From assembly GCF_017654505.1 (NCBI RefSeq), contig NC_054538.1, forward strand, positions 63,964,678 through 64,028,677: a stretch of DNA of 64,000 nucleotides. Direction: 5' to 3'. Positions 24,701 to 38,111 of this stretch are shown one piece after another. The first letter of the stretch is position 1, and every line of letters begins with the position of its first letter. The notes under the pieces are model-generated. The model did not search any database and was not told the DNA's origin. It was given only the letters and a program-made list of their open reading frames with translations. The DNA comes from Polyodon spathula. Lineage: Eukaryota > Chordata > Actinopteri > Acipenseriformes > Polyodontidae. The translations under genes were made by a program, and so were the position numbers.

Positions 24701-27700
24701 TCCCACATTTGGCTGCAATGCAGTATTTGTGACTACGCCTGCTGTAGTCTCCATTTATTTAGAACGGACTAAACATTTCAACTTCAGTTGGCGTGTAAAT
24801 GGGGGAGGAAATAAAAACATGAAATAATCAAGTCCAGGCTCAATGAAATAGCTTTCAACAACTTGAAAGTTAGTGTTAAAAAATTCAGCTATGCTAAGGA
24901 GATCACCTTGTTTTCATTATAAAAAAGGCCGAAAGTGCAACTTCCAAACCCTATGACATTCCATTTTATCCACAGGCAATATTATGAAAAGCCACAATAT
25001 AAAAAGGTAAGAGACACATAATATCTGACATCTGTGTTTAATAAAAACTGACACTGATGCTGTTTGAATTAATTTATAGAAGCCTGCAGATGTGCCCCAC
25101 TAACACCCAAGAAAAGCTTACTCATTTCTATACCACCCTCCAAGCGCACAGCTAATATCAGAGGGGGTTATGACCTTTGAAGTTGCACCCTCTGACCCAC
25201 AAACAAAGGGAGTGCAAACCATCATGGGACATGAAGACATAGGTGGTTTTGTCAGTGTGTCAGATGTGTAAAAAAATTAATAAATTGTAGCCCTGTTTAA
25301 ATCTTAGCCAAATATAATTTAAAAACATAGGTAAATTAATAAACAGCACACATTGATCAAACATTTTTAGATTAGTATTTGTCTTAAGCAATCAAGCCAG
25401 GATGCACTCTTCCTTGCATGAAAATGTTTGTGTGTGAGGATTAACCAGGAGTTGAAGAAAAACTTCAACATGAACCCTCTCCAATTAAAATGATTAGCCA
25501 AGCCATATACTTCAGGCTAATTCACAGCCTGGACTTAATAGTGCCTTATTAGCTGGATATATTCCTAGCTGTGAGTTTTGTTTGAGGGCAGGCGGCACAA
25601 ATACAAATGTCCCTGTACCTTTCATCAGCCTTTCTAACATGTCTCCTGCTAATTTTGACAGTTTACAGACAGTAGATGTGTAACCCCCAATTTGGCATCT
25701 CATGGCTGTATGGAATGTTTCTTGTAGTATTCTTTGTAATACCAAGCAAACAACATGTTTCCTGAGGAGTTGCCCCAGGCTGACCAGATGCTTTCCTTCC
25801 TGTGAGATGAGTTCACCGATTTTAAAATCAGTCAGGTTTTGAGTGGTTCAATTCTAAACCAATGACGGGTGAACAAAAACATTCACAGGTGACACACCTA
25901 AATTAGACCACACTTATCCTGTAGTACTGGGCAGCCCTGGGATTACAGCTTCACACACAATTTTGTGTACAATACAAACGGGACATTGCCACAGTCATTT
26001 TCAGTATTTTTATATTAAGGAAAATGGTTACAGTATTTCAGTATTAAATGTATTATGCAACACTAAGTATACAAACTTAATCATTAAGCGGAGACAATAT
26101 TTTGTACAAAAACCAAGAACTACAAAGCATGTGAAAGTTTACAATAACTGCATAGGAGGCACTGACTCCTGTAGACACTGACAGGTAAATAGTGTGCATC
26201 GTTGTCTTTTCAATTTGGAAATCTTGCCGTGCCTGTTAATATATAATTTCTCTAATTCTAGGCAGCCATGGGCAAAATCATCACATTTAATTCCGGAACA
26301 CTCTGGTCTTTCCCAGGCTTCTATTGTGCCAATGCATCCAGTGGGAATAATGTTGGACACAAAAGGGAGTTTTCAGTTTAATTACTCCGAGCTTATTGAA
26401 TCTGAATATAAAGAGACAGAGAACTTTCGCTATGTTAGATATAATTTTTGTATTTCATTCTCATGGATGCATGAAGAGAGTTCCGTTTTGAATCCCTTTG
26501 GGTAACACGCACGAACATAAAGTTACAAACAAATTAGAATGTTTTGAATTTTCAGTTACACACTGTACAGTAATTTTGAAGCTGCTGAGGCTATATAAAT
26601 CACATGTAAAATTTCTGCTCCCCTTGCAATGAAAGGCTCCTTCAGTTTTCAATGTTTCTTCTCTCCAGCAAAACAGTGGGTCATTCAGAATATCTAGGGA
26701 GGCTGGTTAACTGTAGTATGGCTACAGCAGCTCCCTCTTTCACAAAGCTCTACATGTACAGTTGTCTGTGTTTTGAGGACTTGCCTACCATCATGACCTC
26801 TGTGTCCAATTCAGAAGTCACATGGTTGAGTGAGTGTTACTCATCCCATGCATTCATGTTCTTCCAATGAAAGAGGTCAAGATGTGGTTCTGGGCAAAAC
26901 TGATCATATTCCATGAGACCAAACAAAATCCAGTAAGACCTAAACATTTTGCTGCCACCCTCGAATTAAAGACACCCTCGTATTGACGTAGCAGTCATAC
27001 ATCAGCTTAATAATAGAGGCAGCCCTTGAATAAACGCCGCTATAAATGAAGTGTATTTTTTTCTTCCCCTAATAAAAAAAAAAACACAAAGTAAAAAAAT
27101 AAATGCATAACACTGACTATGCACATGTAACGCCCCCGAAGACACAGGAGCCTCAATCTAGCACATAAATTAAAAACTAATGTACACACACATAGTAAGC
27201 ACATTTTATTTTATGGTAGTACAGTTCTGAAAGAAAATGCAAGATAAACTATGTCTTAAACAGCAGTCCTTCTGAAGTTTTTATAGGTGGTTTTGTTGTT
27301 TTGTTTTTAGTTCAATTGTAATTCCCATACAAATAAAAACAATGTGCTTACTATCTATGAGAAGATTTAGTTTCGGTTTCTCTTGCAGAGAAATTACAAA
27401 CAAGCAAGTCACAGTGAGAAAAAAAAATAACCGAGTAGGATATATTTTAGTTTTTACAGAAATCGAACTGGTATTCTGAGGTAATTTTTGGTGCAGAAAA
27501 ACATCTAAGTCACACTCTTGGATTTAACTGCCACACAAGCATTGTCTTGCCCCTTAACAACCAATACACACTCCTGATTCACTGGTACAGTACTCCCCTG
27601 ACCTTTCAACTCCCACCTAATAGGCTCTCGGGAACTGTCACAGATAAATGTACTGTAGTCAAAGTAGGTTAGCCACATGCTGCTAAATACAGGCAAGCTA

Positions 27701-29197
27701 CAGTATTACAGAAAATAAGCAACGGTGATACTTCTAAAATCTCATAAATCATGTAATAAAATATTGCAGCGTTTGAAAATGGTAGTATTAATAATAAAGG
27801 ACGCCCCCTCAAGCACCGCAGTCATTTTGATCAATTTAATATAAACGCGGCAGCACCAATGTGAAGTAATATGGTACTTTGTTACTGCTTTCCTTTTGGT
27901 ATTTTTGCACCTGAACACTTTTTAACTATACCCTGGGAAATGGTTCTGTCTCATACTGAAGTGCTGCAATTCTGATTCCCTCCATCTCCTGTGTGGATAG
28001 AGTGAAAAGGGAACTGCAGGTATATTACAAAAAGCATCTTACTTCAGTGAAAAGCACAATCAGATACCCAATCCTCCCACCCCAAACTACTGTGACATCT
28101 GACAGTGTATTCATATCCTGTGCAATCATACATTTTACAATCACATATTGCAGTTTTTCTGTAAAAACATCGATTTAAAAAAGTTTTGAAAAAAAACTAG
28201 AAATTCCATTTAAATTGATTAGTGGCATTACAAAGTGCATGATTATCTCCAAAGTTCTGCAGGAAGAGACTGCATGCTGTAATTGGATAGCTGTTTCTGA
28301 AGTCCATTACAGAGCATTGTACAAGTCAGCACAATTGCCAGACCACCTCCTCTTACACAACTAAACACTTTGTCATTTCAAAATATCCATTTTACGTACT
28401 AATGTAAAAAGTAGCACATCTTCCTATTAATCTTCCTATAATCATATTTTCCTTAAAACTAGAAAAAGGTACAATAGAGAACGTTTGAGATGTTTTGGAC
28501 GGAGTAGACAGGGGAGCAAAGTACGTCCTCACACCCAGCTACAGTAGTTTTGTAATTAGCTTTACTATAAAGGGTGAGGTTCTGCAGGGGCATTGCAACA
28601 CCTGGCAGGAATTTCTATTTACTTACCTGATGGAAAGCAAATGTATCACGTCGATGTAAAGGTCTTCACTTTTTTTTACAAATTTTATTGCCCACTGGAG
28701 ATAAACGCAAACTGCCATATTATTAACAGCTACTTGTGTGGCTGAGGTAGCTGCATTGCTAATTTCTAGGCCTCTTCATTACACTGTAAATGAATTATTT
28801 TAGGGGTGTGCGAATTTCACCTACTAAAATGTTATATTAGTAATCTAAATACATACTTAAGCAACAGAAACTGACTTTAGTGTCTGGTAGTACACCAGAG
28901 CTGCACAAACAAGGCAATTAAAAGGAAATACCCAATACAAATCAGGGTTTTACTGTAACTGGAAGCGGGTAAACAGTGCCTTTATTGTTATTTTAAACAT
29001 TTTAAATCTTTAAGTTACAAATTTAATTACTCTTTGTGTTTTGCTTTCCTAACATTCTTCTTGCTGAGTTCTACTAAATAGTGGCTAAACCTATGGTATA
29101 TTATCAGTTTATTATCAAACCACAGATTGTGCTTTTCACAACACAAACTTTGTAATAAACCAAATCGTAAAAGGGAATTCAAATGTTTTTTTCCCCC

Positions 29198-29282
<85 letters not shown>

Positions 29283-32200
29283 CTCCTACTAATGAAAAAC
29301 GCTTAAAAAACACTACTTCTAAGCCCTCATCTACAGATGTACGGGAAATATTAAATATGCAGCTCATTTAGTGTGTTTAATTCTTCTTTGCTCACAATCA
29401 ATCATTGAATTTACTCTAATTCGATATATTTCAATAATTACTATTCAGGCCTGCCATAGATTTACTGACTTTTTATTAAAACCAGATTTAGCTAAATATG
29501 TACACAGATTTTGCTAAATAAGTACTTGACACGTTATTTTAATCATTGTAAAAACCCTGTAGTCATGACGATGGCTGGGTGATGGGGAAGGGGCTGTACA
29601 TGTATATGCTTAAATTTATTGTGACTTGTGTTTTGTTTCTAAGAGAAAGAACAATAATGATACTTGGCACTCTAAAGCATTTCAATCACTTTGAAAAATT
29701 CCTCCCTCTGGGTTTACGGCTCTTCCAAGGAATTTCGAAGCTACAGCACCAAAGGTTTATAATTTATGTGCCAGAGAGATATTTCAAAAGGGGCAGCTAT
29801 AAGGTTCATAATCCAATGTGCACATAAAATGACATCTAGATATCAAAAGGTTAAGTGGCACCTTAACACTTCTAATTTACTGAAGGGCTCTGAACAAAAA
29901 CGACCACTCCCACCTTTCCCCTTCCATTGTTCTCCATGAATAAGCAATTAGGGTCCAGTTATCACGTTTGCAGGTTTAAAAAGGAGGGAATATTTGAAAT
30001 TCAATCTTTAAACTATTTAAATGCATGACTGTAGATGGAATTCAAGCTACAAATATGTTTTATCCAGAATTTATTTCAGTAACTCAAATGTTCTGCCATA
30101 GCTGACTAATATTGTATAGACCAATATCACAGTTCTGTCCTTTCTCTATAATCTGATCTTTTCAAAACTGAACCAGTTATCACCTTCTCTAAACAAAAAA
30201 AAAATTATATACATCTCAAATAGGTTCAGATTCAGATGGACTGATTATCTGACTGCATACACAGTGCCAGGCACCAGTATTATTTCGCACAATTACAACA
30301 TAGCAACAGTACTAACTATACATAAACAAAAGCCTTCTGGATCTTACCTTGCAACTGTTTAAATCTTCCTTCCAGTTGGTTGTAATTGAATGGTACCTGA
30401 GCCGTGAAGCCAGGTCCAGGACTAGGGCTAAGGCTGGGGCTAAGTCCAGAGGATAAGGGTCCAGACATGCTGGATGCCCTCTGTAATTCCATTTGCTTCC
30501 AAATAAGCAATCAATTAAAATGTCTTGAAAACACAAAAAAAGGGGGGGAGAAGCAATACAATGCACAGTTCTCAGGCCTCCCAAAACAAACAAAAAACCC
30601 CAACTCAAACTAAAACAGTAGTAGTAAAACAGAAGAAAGGAGAAAAGCAGGAACCAGCGCCAGTCCAGTACAAAGCTGAAGAAACAAAACAAAGTGCAGT
30701 GTAGGCTTTTGGTAGCCTGTGTGTAACGGGTCCAGCCTCCTCAGCAGCAGACCAGCATGACTGTTCTGTGTCCTTCTCCCATTCAAACAAGAACTGAAGC
30801 TAAAAAGCTTCTCTGTGTCCACCACGATGATGTTACCAAACCCTGCCCGGCAAGTAAGCGCACAACTGTCCCTTCAGAACGAAATCCCTTGAAACACAGC
30901 ACACCTTTCACAAACCTTTTTTTCAGTTGGGGTTGTAATTTAATCAGTAGCAAGTCACTATGTATTTAGTGGTGATGTCACTGCTTCATTACCATAAGGG
31001 GAGGAGGAGTTGGGCTGTACCATGTTTGGAAGGAGGGGTTTGCCAGGATGTCCACCACTTCCTTGTATTGTTGTTGTAGAAACAAATAAGAAAATGCACT
31101 TTGTAGTGCCCTTTTATCTAAATCTGTCTTTTGTCCATAAATAAAGAGCTAAAGAAACTGAGAAGGTATTTTCTCTGTGCAGAGAAACATGTACTGGCTG
31201 AAATTAATGGTTTCTCCTCATACAAAACTGGTGGAGTTACAAGCTCTTGTTAAGAGCCTCATGTAACTGAAATGTCTCAGATTACTATCACAAGAATACA
31301 AGCGCTCTTCCCTATGCGTCCTCGACAGAAGCTGTAGTTTCATCTCAAAGGTTTCACATATTGTATGTACGTCTGCATTTTATTTATATACAATTTTACT
31401 TTTACGGTTAATTTAATGTTTATCTGATATATTTGTGTAATTTAATTTAGTGGTTTTATTTTGCCTTGAGATCATTACTGATAAGTTATACATATGTTTT
31501 ATTATTATTTGTTCTTATTTTGTATTACTATTATTATTATTAAAACACATACAGGAGTATGCAAAGAACAGATCAGTTATAAACGTTGACAGTTTATATT
31601 TAACAAGGTTGATTCTAACAGTCAGTCAGTCAGTGAAGCATTTGAGGATTTGTTTAATCAAAAGAAATTACACAAAAAACAAAAAGTCCCATCTAATAAC
31701 ATACCTATTTAGTTTTCACAAACTATACAAATGATAAAAATCAGCTTGATAAAACTGAAAAAAAATCTTGTGCAATATAAAAAATAATTATAAAAAACAA
31801 AGTATTTGCTTAAATGTTTAGGCTGCTGAAGAACTTGGTTTGACAAGAGAAGCTGTTAAACAAACTAACAAATAAATAAATAAACCTGTAGCATGGATTT
31901 TCTTTTTATGACGGAGTTCCTTTTTTAGTGTACCATACCTTGCGGGTGAATCACATCCTGTGGGATTGAGAAATTCCCTGGATAAAGTTTCCCATGCTTG
32001 TACTCCACCCCTCCTCACCTTCTCCATTATGATGCACGTTGACAAAACTGCATACATGTACTGAAAACAATAAAGTCAATCGTTCCTCACTTGGTCACAA
32101 ATTAAAATAATGTAGCTGTCAGCACTAAAGTTCTGTTTCAAACTCGACAGATAAAGCATTAGTTAATGTTATGCATCTGAATTAGGTAACATACATGGTA

Positions 32201-35200
32201 TCTCAAGCAGCACTGTGTGGATTTTAAATCACTGTTAAAATTGAGAAATTCATAGGCTCTGATGCTGAATTGCTGAACCCCTTGTGTAAATTCAGATAAT
32301 CCAATGTGTGTGGGACCTATCCATTCTGGTTCTTATCTATAGTTGGAGTTTTGGCATTTAGTCTTTCAAAAACAGCATTTATTTTCTAGTGTTTCTAACC
32401 TGCAACAACCCCTTGTGTAAAGGAAAGGCGTTTGCTTGGAAGCCCTGAGGGTATTTTTCTACTCAGTAGGGAAGCTGTGGAAGTCATCAACCCAAGGCAA
32501 ATTAAAAGTAGCCAGATAGCAAAATCTAAATGCATCTTATATGCACTAGAAAGATACTGTTTTGTAGGACACTTATTACTCGGTCAAGAGAAACCAGGAT
32601 ATTCTGAAATATTTATTTGTTTCCTCTTCATACAGTATACACTTCTGGGATGCAGTCTGGTAGGTGTGGTCATTTGGTACATATTTTAACCCACTCGGAC
32701 ACAAACTATATGTGTCGCTGAAAGGATAATCGTCTCATCTTCAAATACACGATCTAAAAACAGGTATACATTAACTGATGCCATGTCACTTTCCATTGCC
32801 ATCTCTTACATCTCTGTATACTGTTCTAGCTGTTCTGGCAACAACTAATATGATTGGTTGTTGTGGCACATGTGACAGATGCCCACTATTGTATAATGTA
32901 CCCTAAATAAAACAATACAAATTATAGAAAAGAAAGCCTATGTATTGTACATTTGATTTAATATATTAAAACCCATTAGAAAATATTGTATTATTTTTGG
33001 CGTGCAGAGGAGAGACTCAGAAAAAATTTCAATGTCAAAACACGCCTTAATTATTAAAGCTTTTTACTGGCCTTGTAGAATGCATCAATGGTGTTCCAAT
33101 ACACTGCCCAGGCAAGTGTGATTTACCTCATATTCTGTTATTTTTGGATCACATTTTTACAACATGGCAAGCAAATCATTAGACACATTCTAGTTAGCTT
33201 ATGCAGTGGTCTTTCAGGAAGCCAGATCAGAAATATCAACAAGGTTATAATTGTTCTATACAAGGACCTCCCATTTTCAAATACTGCAGTCACTGAGAAA
33301 GCCAAGATGGAATGAGGGAATCAAACGTATACTGTAAATAAAAATATCTAAAAAAAGGAGGGGCCAAGTTAACCCCCTTTTTAGACTTTGTATTAAACTA
33401 CAGTATTTCCTCTTGCCTGTCATGTCAAATAATATATTCTGTGATTTTAGTATTAAGACCTATCAAACCAGACACAAAAAAAAGCACCACACACATGTAG
33501 TTTTTATATGAAGCAGTCACACTGCCTGCAATGCGACGGGCCGACATTGAAGCGATGCAAAATAAATTTAAAAAGTGACCAATGAGGAACAGCTTCCCCT
33601 GTGCACCTTTTTCAGTAAACAATAGCGGAAGAAAAGAGTGTGCTTCTAAGGAAAACTGGAGGCCAACTCCCAAACTAACACTTCAATCTCTGGGTTTGGT
33701 ATAGCTACATGCAAGAACATACAAATGAATGAAACAAAAAAAAGAACACCAAATGAATGAAAATCCTGCTGGGTTACAATCAACCATTAAATCCAGCACA
33801 TACTTGTACGTTTATGTATTAGCTCTTATTGTAAAATACTACATAAATACTTCAGTTAATGAAATGCAGATGTTAGCCTACACAGTATATATTAAAAGAC
33901 ACAAGACTGAAGCAAACCCCATTATATGGTTATCCCCATTATCCACAACTACTAGAAATGTGAAAGGAATTCAAAATGTGTCAATTATATTCCTCCACTA
34001 AACACTTTCACGTTGAACTTTTTTTACATCCTTGCATTGTTATTTTTAAGCATTTGGGAACCTGATACAGTAGTTTCTATGGGATTAAATGTACACTGAA
34101 ACACGGGCAGGTTTTCTAAATTAGTCCCTGGTTTTACATTTCCCTTGCTATCAGGTAAACGCAAGCTGCTTTCTTACATGCATTTCATCAGGCTTGTTTC
34201 TTATGCATTATTTAAAATCACTGAGCATCAATATGATAGTCACTTCACCGACTACTGACATTGCTGCTTCACATTCATTCATGAACAGAAGAATCAGCTT
34301 GAGGTATGCATGCAAAACAAAAATCATCATTTAACAAATGACCTATTAGTAGTAATTGACCCCCTGTGCTATTTTCCTATGGGCTTGTAAAGCACTGTTT
34401 AACCAAATAAATACATAAATAAAATTAAAATATTTTTTTCAATCAATTAAAGTTTAGTTTACTCGGTAACCCTATTTTCTATAGCGTTCAAGTAACTGTC
34501 ACGACTTGTTTTAAAAACACATTTCAGCTGGTACAACAGGTGATAAACAATGATCACACTGTTCATAAATGTGTATTCTTGGTAAATATGCTATACTATT
34601 CATGATTTGAACAGTCAAATTAAAATCTTATCAGTATCTTGAAGACATGGCAAATTATGTTTTTCAAATACTACAGTGGATAAACCAATAATATCTAGAT
34701 GCTTACTAAAAAGGTTAAAATGTAATTTTAACAATGAGTATTGCATTAACATCTGGTACCCACCTGCTGAGAGAAATAAATAAAAAAAAGTGTCTGTTTA
34801 ACTGCATTATATCACTCCTGAAGAATGTCAAATAGTCATGTGTATTGATGCCAACATCTGAACAGTATGGTCACCTATTTATTGTATTGCCATATTACAG
34901 TGTTGGCTGCTGCTTTAAAAACAAGCTTTCAGAGGGGAAATAAAATGTGGTCTTGTGGAAACAGTGCATGTGTGAATGGCTTCCCCGTCCTCTAAAATAA
35001 GAAATAACATATACTACGATAAAATTTATATTAAATTTTATCTCAAATACGACCCGATAAAGTTTACAGCATCCGTCCTCGATGGCAACTCTGACAGCGT
35101 TCCGGGCGATTGTTTAAAGCACATTGTGTAAATATGAAAGCTGTAACTGGAATGACCTCCTCTACTGAGAATCTGTGAAAACCGTTCTATGAGCACAACT

Positions 35201-36102
35201 ACAATAAATCTAACCTGTTTACAGGGTTCTGTGGACAACCACTGGATAAAGTCCTCACTTTTTCAGATTGATTTAAGTCTCATGTGGTTTATTATATAAT
35301 TGAAGCCAGGAATCCTATGATGTCTTCAGCCACATGCATCAGATCACATGAAGAAAAACGTTCAAGACGGTGAAAGAATTCTTTAATAAATACAAAAAAA
35401 TGTAACTTGTTCCAGTTCTTGCTTTAAAAAAGACAAAAGACAAAAGTCTCATTTAAAAGTCATCACTCACCCCTTGTATTCTGGGCACCACAAATCAGTT
35501 TTATCTTTATTTTTGGGGGGGGGGGGGGGGGGGGGGGTTAAAAAAAAAAAAAATATCCAAATGGTTTTCTGTTGGCGAGAAAAGCCAAACGATTTTCCAA
35601 GCTTCCAAGATCTCAGCACAGAGCATTTGGTCTAACAGTTTGGGCTAAACCACTCAATGCACAAGAATTTAATCAATGAATACAGTACTCCCGGGAGCCT
35701 TACGAAACTATGCCATTTGTGTTCGGCCTTATAACGAGAATACAAGTACTAGAGTAATGGCATTATGGGGCAAGTAGCAGCCTGAGCCTTGTTTCCTTAT
35801 AACGAGGAACCGCTGTATTTACATATTAAATAGTCAGTTACGAATGTTTACATATGGCCCACATTCCACCTAAAATGTGACCCAATAATCCCATTTTCAG
35901 AAACAAGCAATTGAATAGAAGATCTTATCATAACCCATGTATATATGACTATTACAAGTTGGACCACCTCTGAATTTAATCACAAGCAGCTCTGAAAATA
36001 AAACTGCTAAATAATGGAATGGATACTGGATTTGGCTTGGTTAAGCTTTGGGCTAAAGCTTCCCATATTTCCCAAGACAGTGGTTGAGTTGTTATTACTA
36101 TA

Positions 36103-36147
<45 letters not shown>

Positions 36148-38023
36148 CATACGGTTTTAAACCATGGTTCAAAGAACACAGCACGGCTAACTAGTCAAGG
36201 AAAAATATCCAGAATATCTCCAAAGCCATGCAAAAAAAGATTTAAAAAAAAAAAAAACACACCATTTAATTGTTGATCAATGTGAAGTAATCTTCATAAA
36301 AAAAGTACTACAGATTGATGTTCAATTCAAAATTGCAAGTTTCTTCATTATTCTGATGAAGCAAACTGCGAAATCCTACCAGAGAACGCCCTGGTATAAC
36401 TAACATTTCTCCAGGTCCTATGGGGGTCTGTTATTGTGCGTGAGTAAATATAAAGAGATATAGATAGATGACATTATACATGAATATGAATGAGAGAGCG
36501 AGAGAATGTGAGATTAAACCTTGAACATAAAGCAAGTATGCCAGTTAAACTCATTATTCACAGATCCAAACCATGCAAACGCCTTAAAAGTAAACACTAA
36601 TCTAAACAGGGTACAGTCATAACATGTCACTGTAGCATGCAACAAACCTAAATGAATTGAAAGCACTTAATGTGCAGGCTCTTTTGTTGACTGTGTTATT
36701 GCATCCAATACCTGCACTGTTAACGCTGCTATTTAATTGCTATTGCTCGTCACTATAGTTTGCAGATTCTACCTCCTAGGTTTCAAAGCTCAAAGGGCCA
36801 TATCTGAACTTTGAAGGAGGGTATTTTCCATGCTCTAAGAATTCTTACCAATTTGGACAGGATATGGTATAGAAAGCAAGTATGTGGGTCATTCCCAGTG
36901 AATGGGTCTCTAAGGCAGCTGGTAAAATTGTATGCGAATTAAAAAAATACAGTAGACGGCTTCCAAGTAGCGCATCCGGGAAAGGCATTCTGCGTTGCCT
37001 GCAGGATGCGCCCTATAGCCTGGAGGACGGCAGTTTGAAGCCAGGCTATTCCACTGCCGGCCATGGACGGGATTTCGCAGGGGGCGGCGCACAATTGGCA
37101 GTGCACCACCCCGGGGGCTGAGGGTCTTAGGTCAGCCTGGGTGTCCTCGGTTCACCGTGCACCAGCGACCCCTGTAGACTGGCCGAGCGTCTGAGGGTCT
37201 GCCTGTAAGCTGCCCAGAGCTGCTGTATGGCGGGCCTGCAGAGTGAAAAAAAGCGGATGGCTGATGGCACGGATTTCGGAGGACGCGTGTGTCAGCGGTG
37301 AACCAGGTTGAAACAAACAACTGGGGAGAAAATAAGAAATTTACGATTCCAAATAAAAAAATACAGTAACCGTATCCTACGTTCCTTAAGACATAGCAGG
37401 TATTAAAGCTCTTTATTCTGTAAATTATTAATATTTTAGTCATGGATTTATTTAAGAGGAAATCTTCTTAAATGAAATAAGACTTGAAATAAACTAAACG
37501 GTTTTGCTAAATACAGGCTTCAGTCCATTGCAAATACATCTCTTCATAATTAAACGCTTTCTCTGCAGGACACTAAACATTACTCCCTGTAGTAACAAAA
37601 AAGCATGATTCAGAAATGACTAAAGACGAATGCTTTACTAAAGATAAAATCTAGAGTGTTGTTTGTTCCCCAAGCTCTCTGCATTCTACCACCACTGGTT
37701 TAACCAGCACACCACCATGTTCGGCACTGTTGAGGCATTTAATGCAGTCAGGAATGCAAAAGAACACATCATGGGAGTTGCAAAATGACTTCTGGAATGT
37801 AGACTTTTTGGACTTTAAACAACTTGTGGTTTTATGGTTGATGGCACTACACACTCCCCATTGGTTTTAGCATATCTACACAATTACTACGATTTTCACT
37901 CCAACAGTAAATACACACTGCCTACTGTTAATAAGCAGAAATCTATTGGTTTGTTGATTTCCTTTTGCTAAATTCACACATTTCATTACTGTTCAAACCC
38001 ACTATTTCTGCATTTAATTAATA

Positions 38024-38111
<88 letters not shown>

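Larger units (their letters stand above)
13962..30347. other. intron 1b-2 (16.4 kb); mostly unrecognised non-coding sequence
   Basis: Holds a GC-richer degenerate tandem repeat (about 16636-16865), T-runs at 19338-19364 and 20030-20060, an A-run at 24508-24529, an (AAT)n tract at 21698-21758 and a (TA)n tract at 29202-29281. Possible unclassified interspersed repeats lie around 17520-17840 and 18480-18620 (recurring CACGG and CGCGGTATCG motifs). No coding exon supported. Confidence 0.55.

Noticed and set aside
26955..27870. Possible DNA transposon with AAACGCCGC / AAACGCGGC motifs
   Set aside because: Motifs recur near both ends, but I could not align terminal repeats or find a target duplication.
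28801..28815. TAGGGGTGTGCGAA as a hAT end
   Set aside because: Matches the left end of the hAT element at 58577, but no matching right end or 8-bp duplication could be found.
29179..29371. Open frames with Tyr-Ile repeats on both strands
   Set aside because: They are direct translations of the (TA)n microsatellite.
32686..32705. TTAACCCACTCGGACAC as a piggyBac-type end
   Set aside because: No inverted partner end located within several kilobases.
36882..37443. Open frames over the GC-rich segment
   Set aside because: They lie on the SINE and its flanks and have no protein similarity. The SINE explains the composition.
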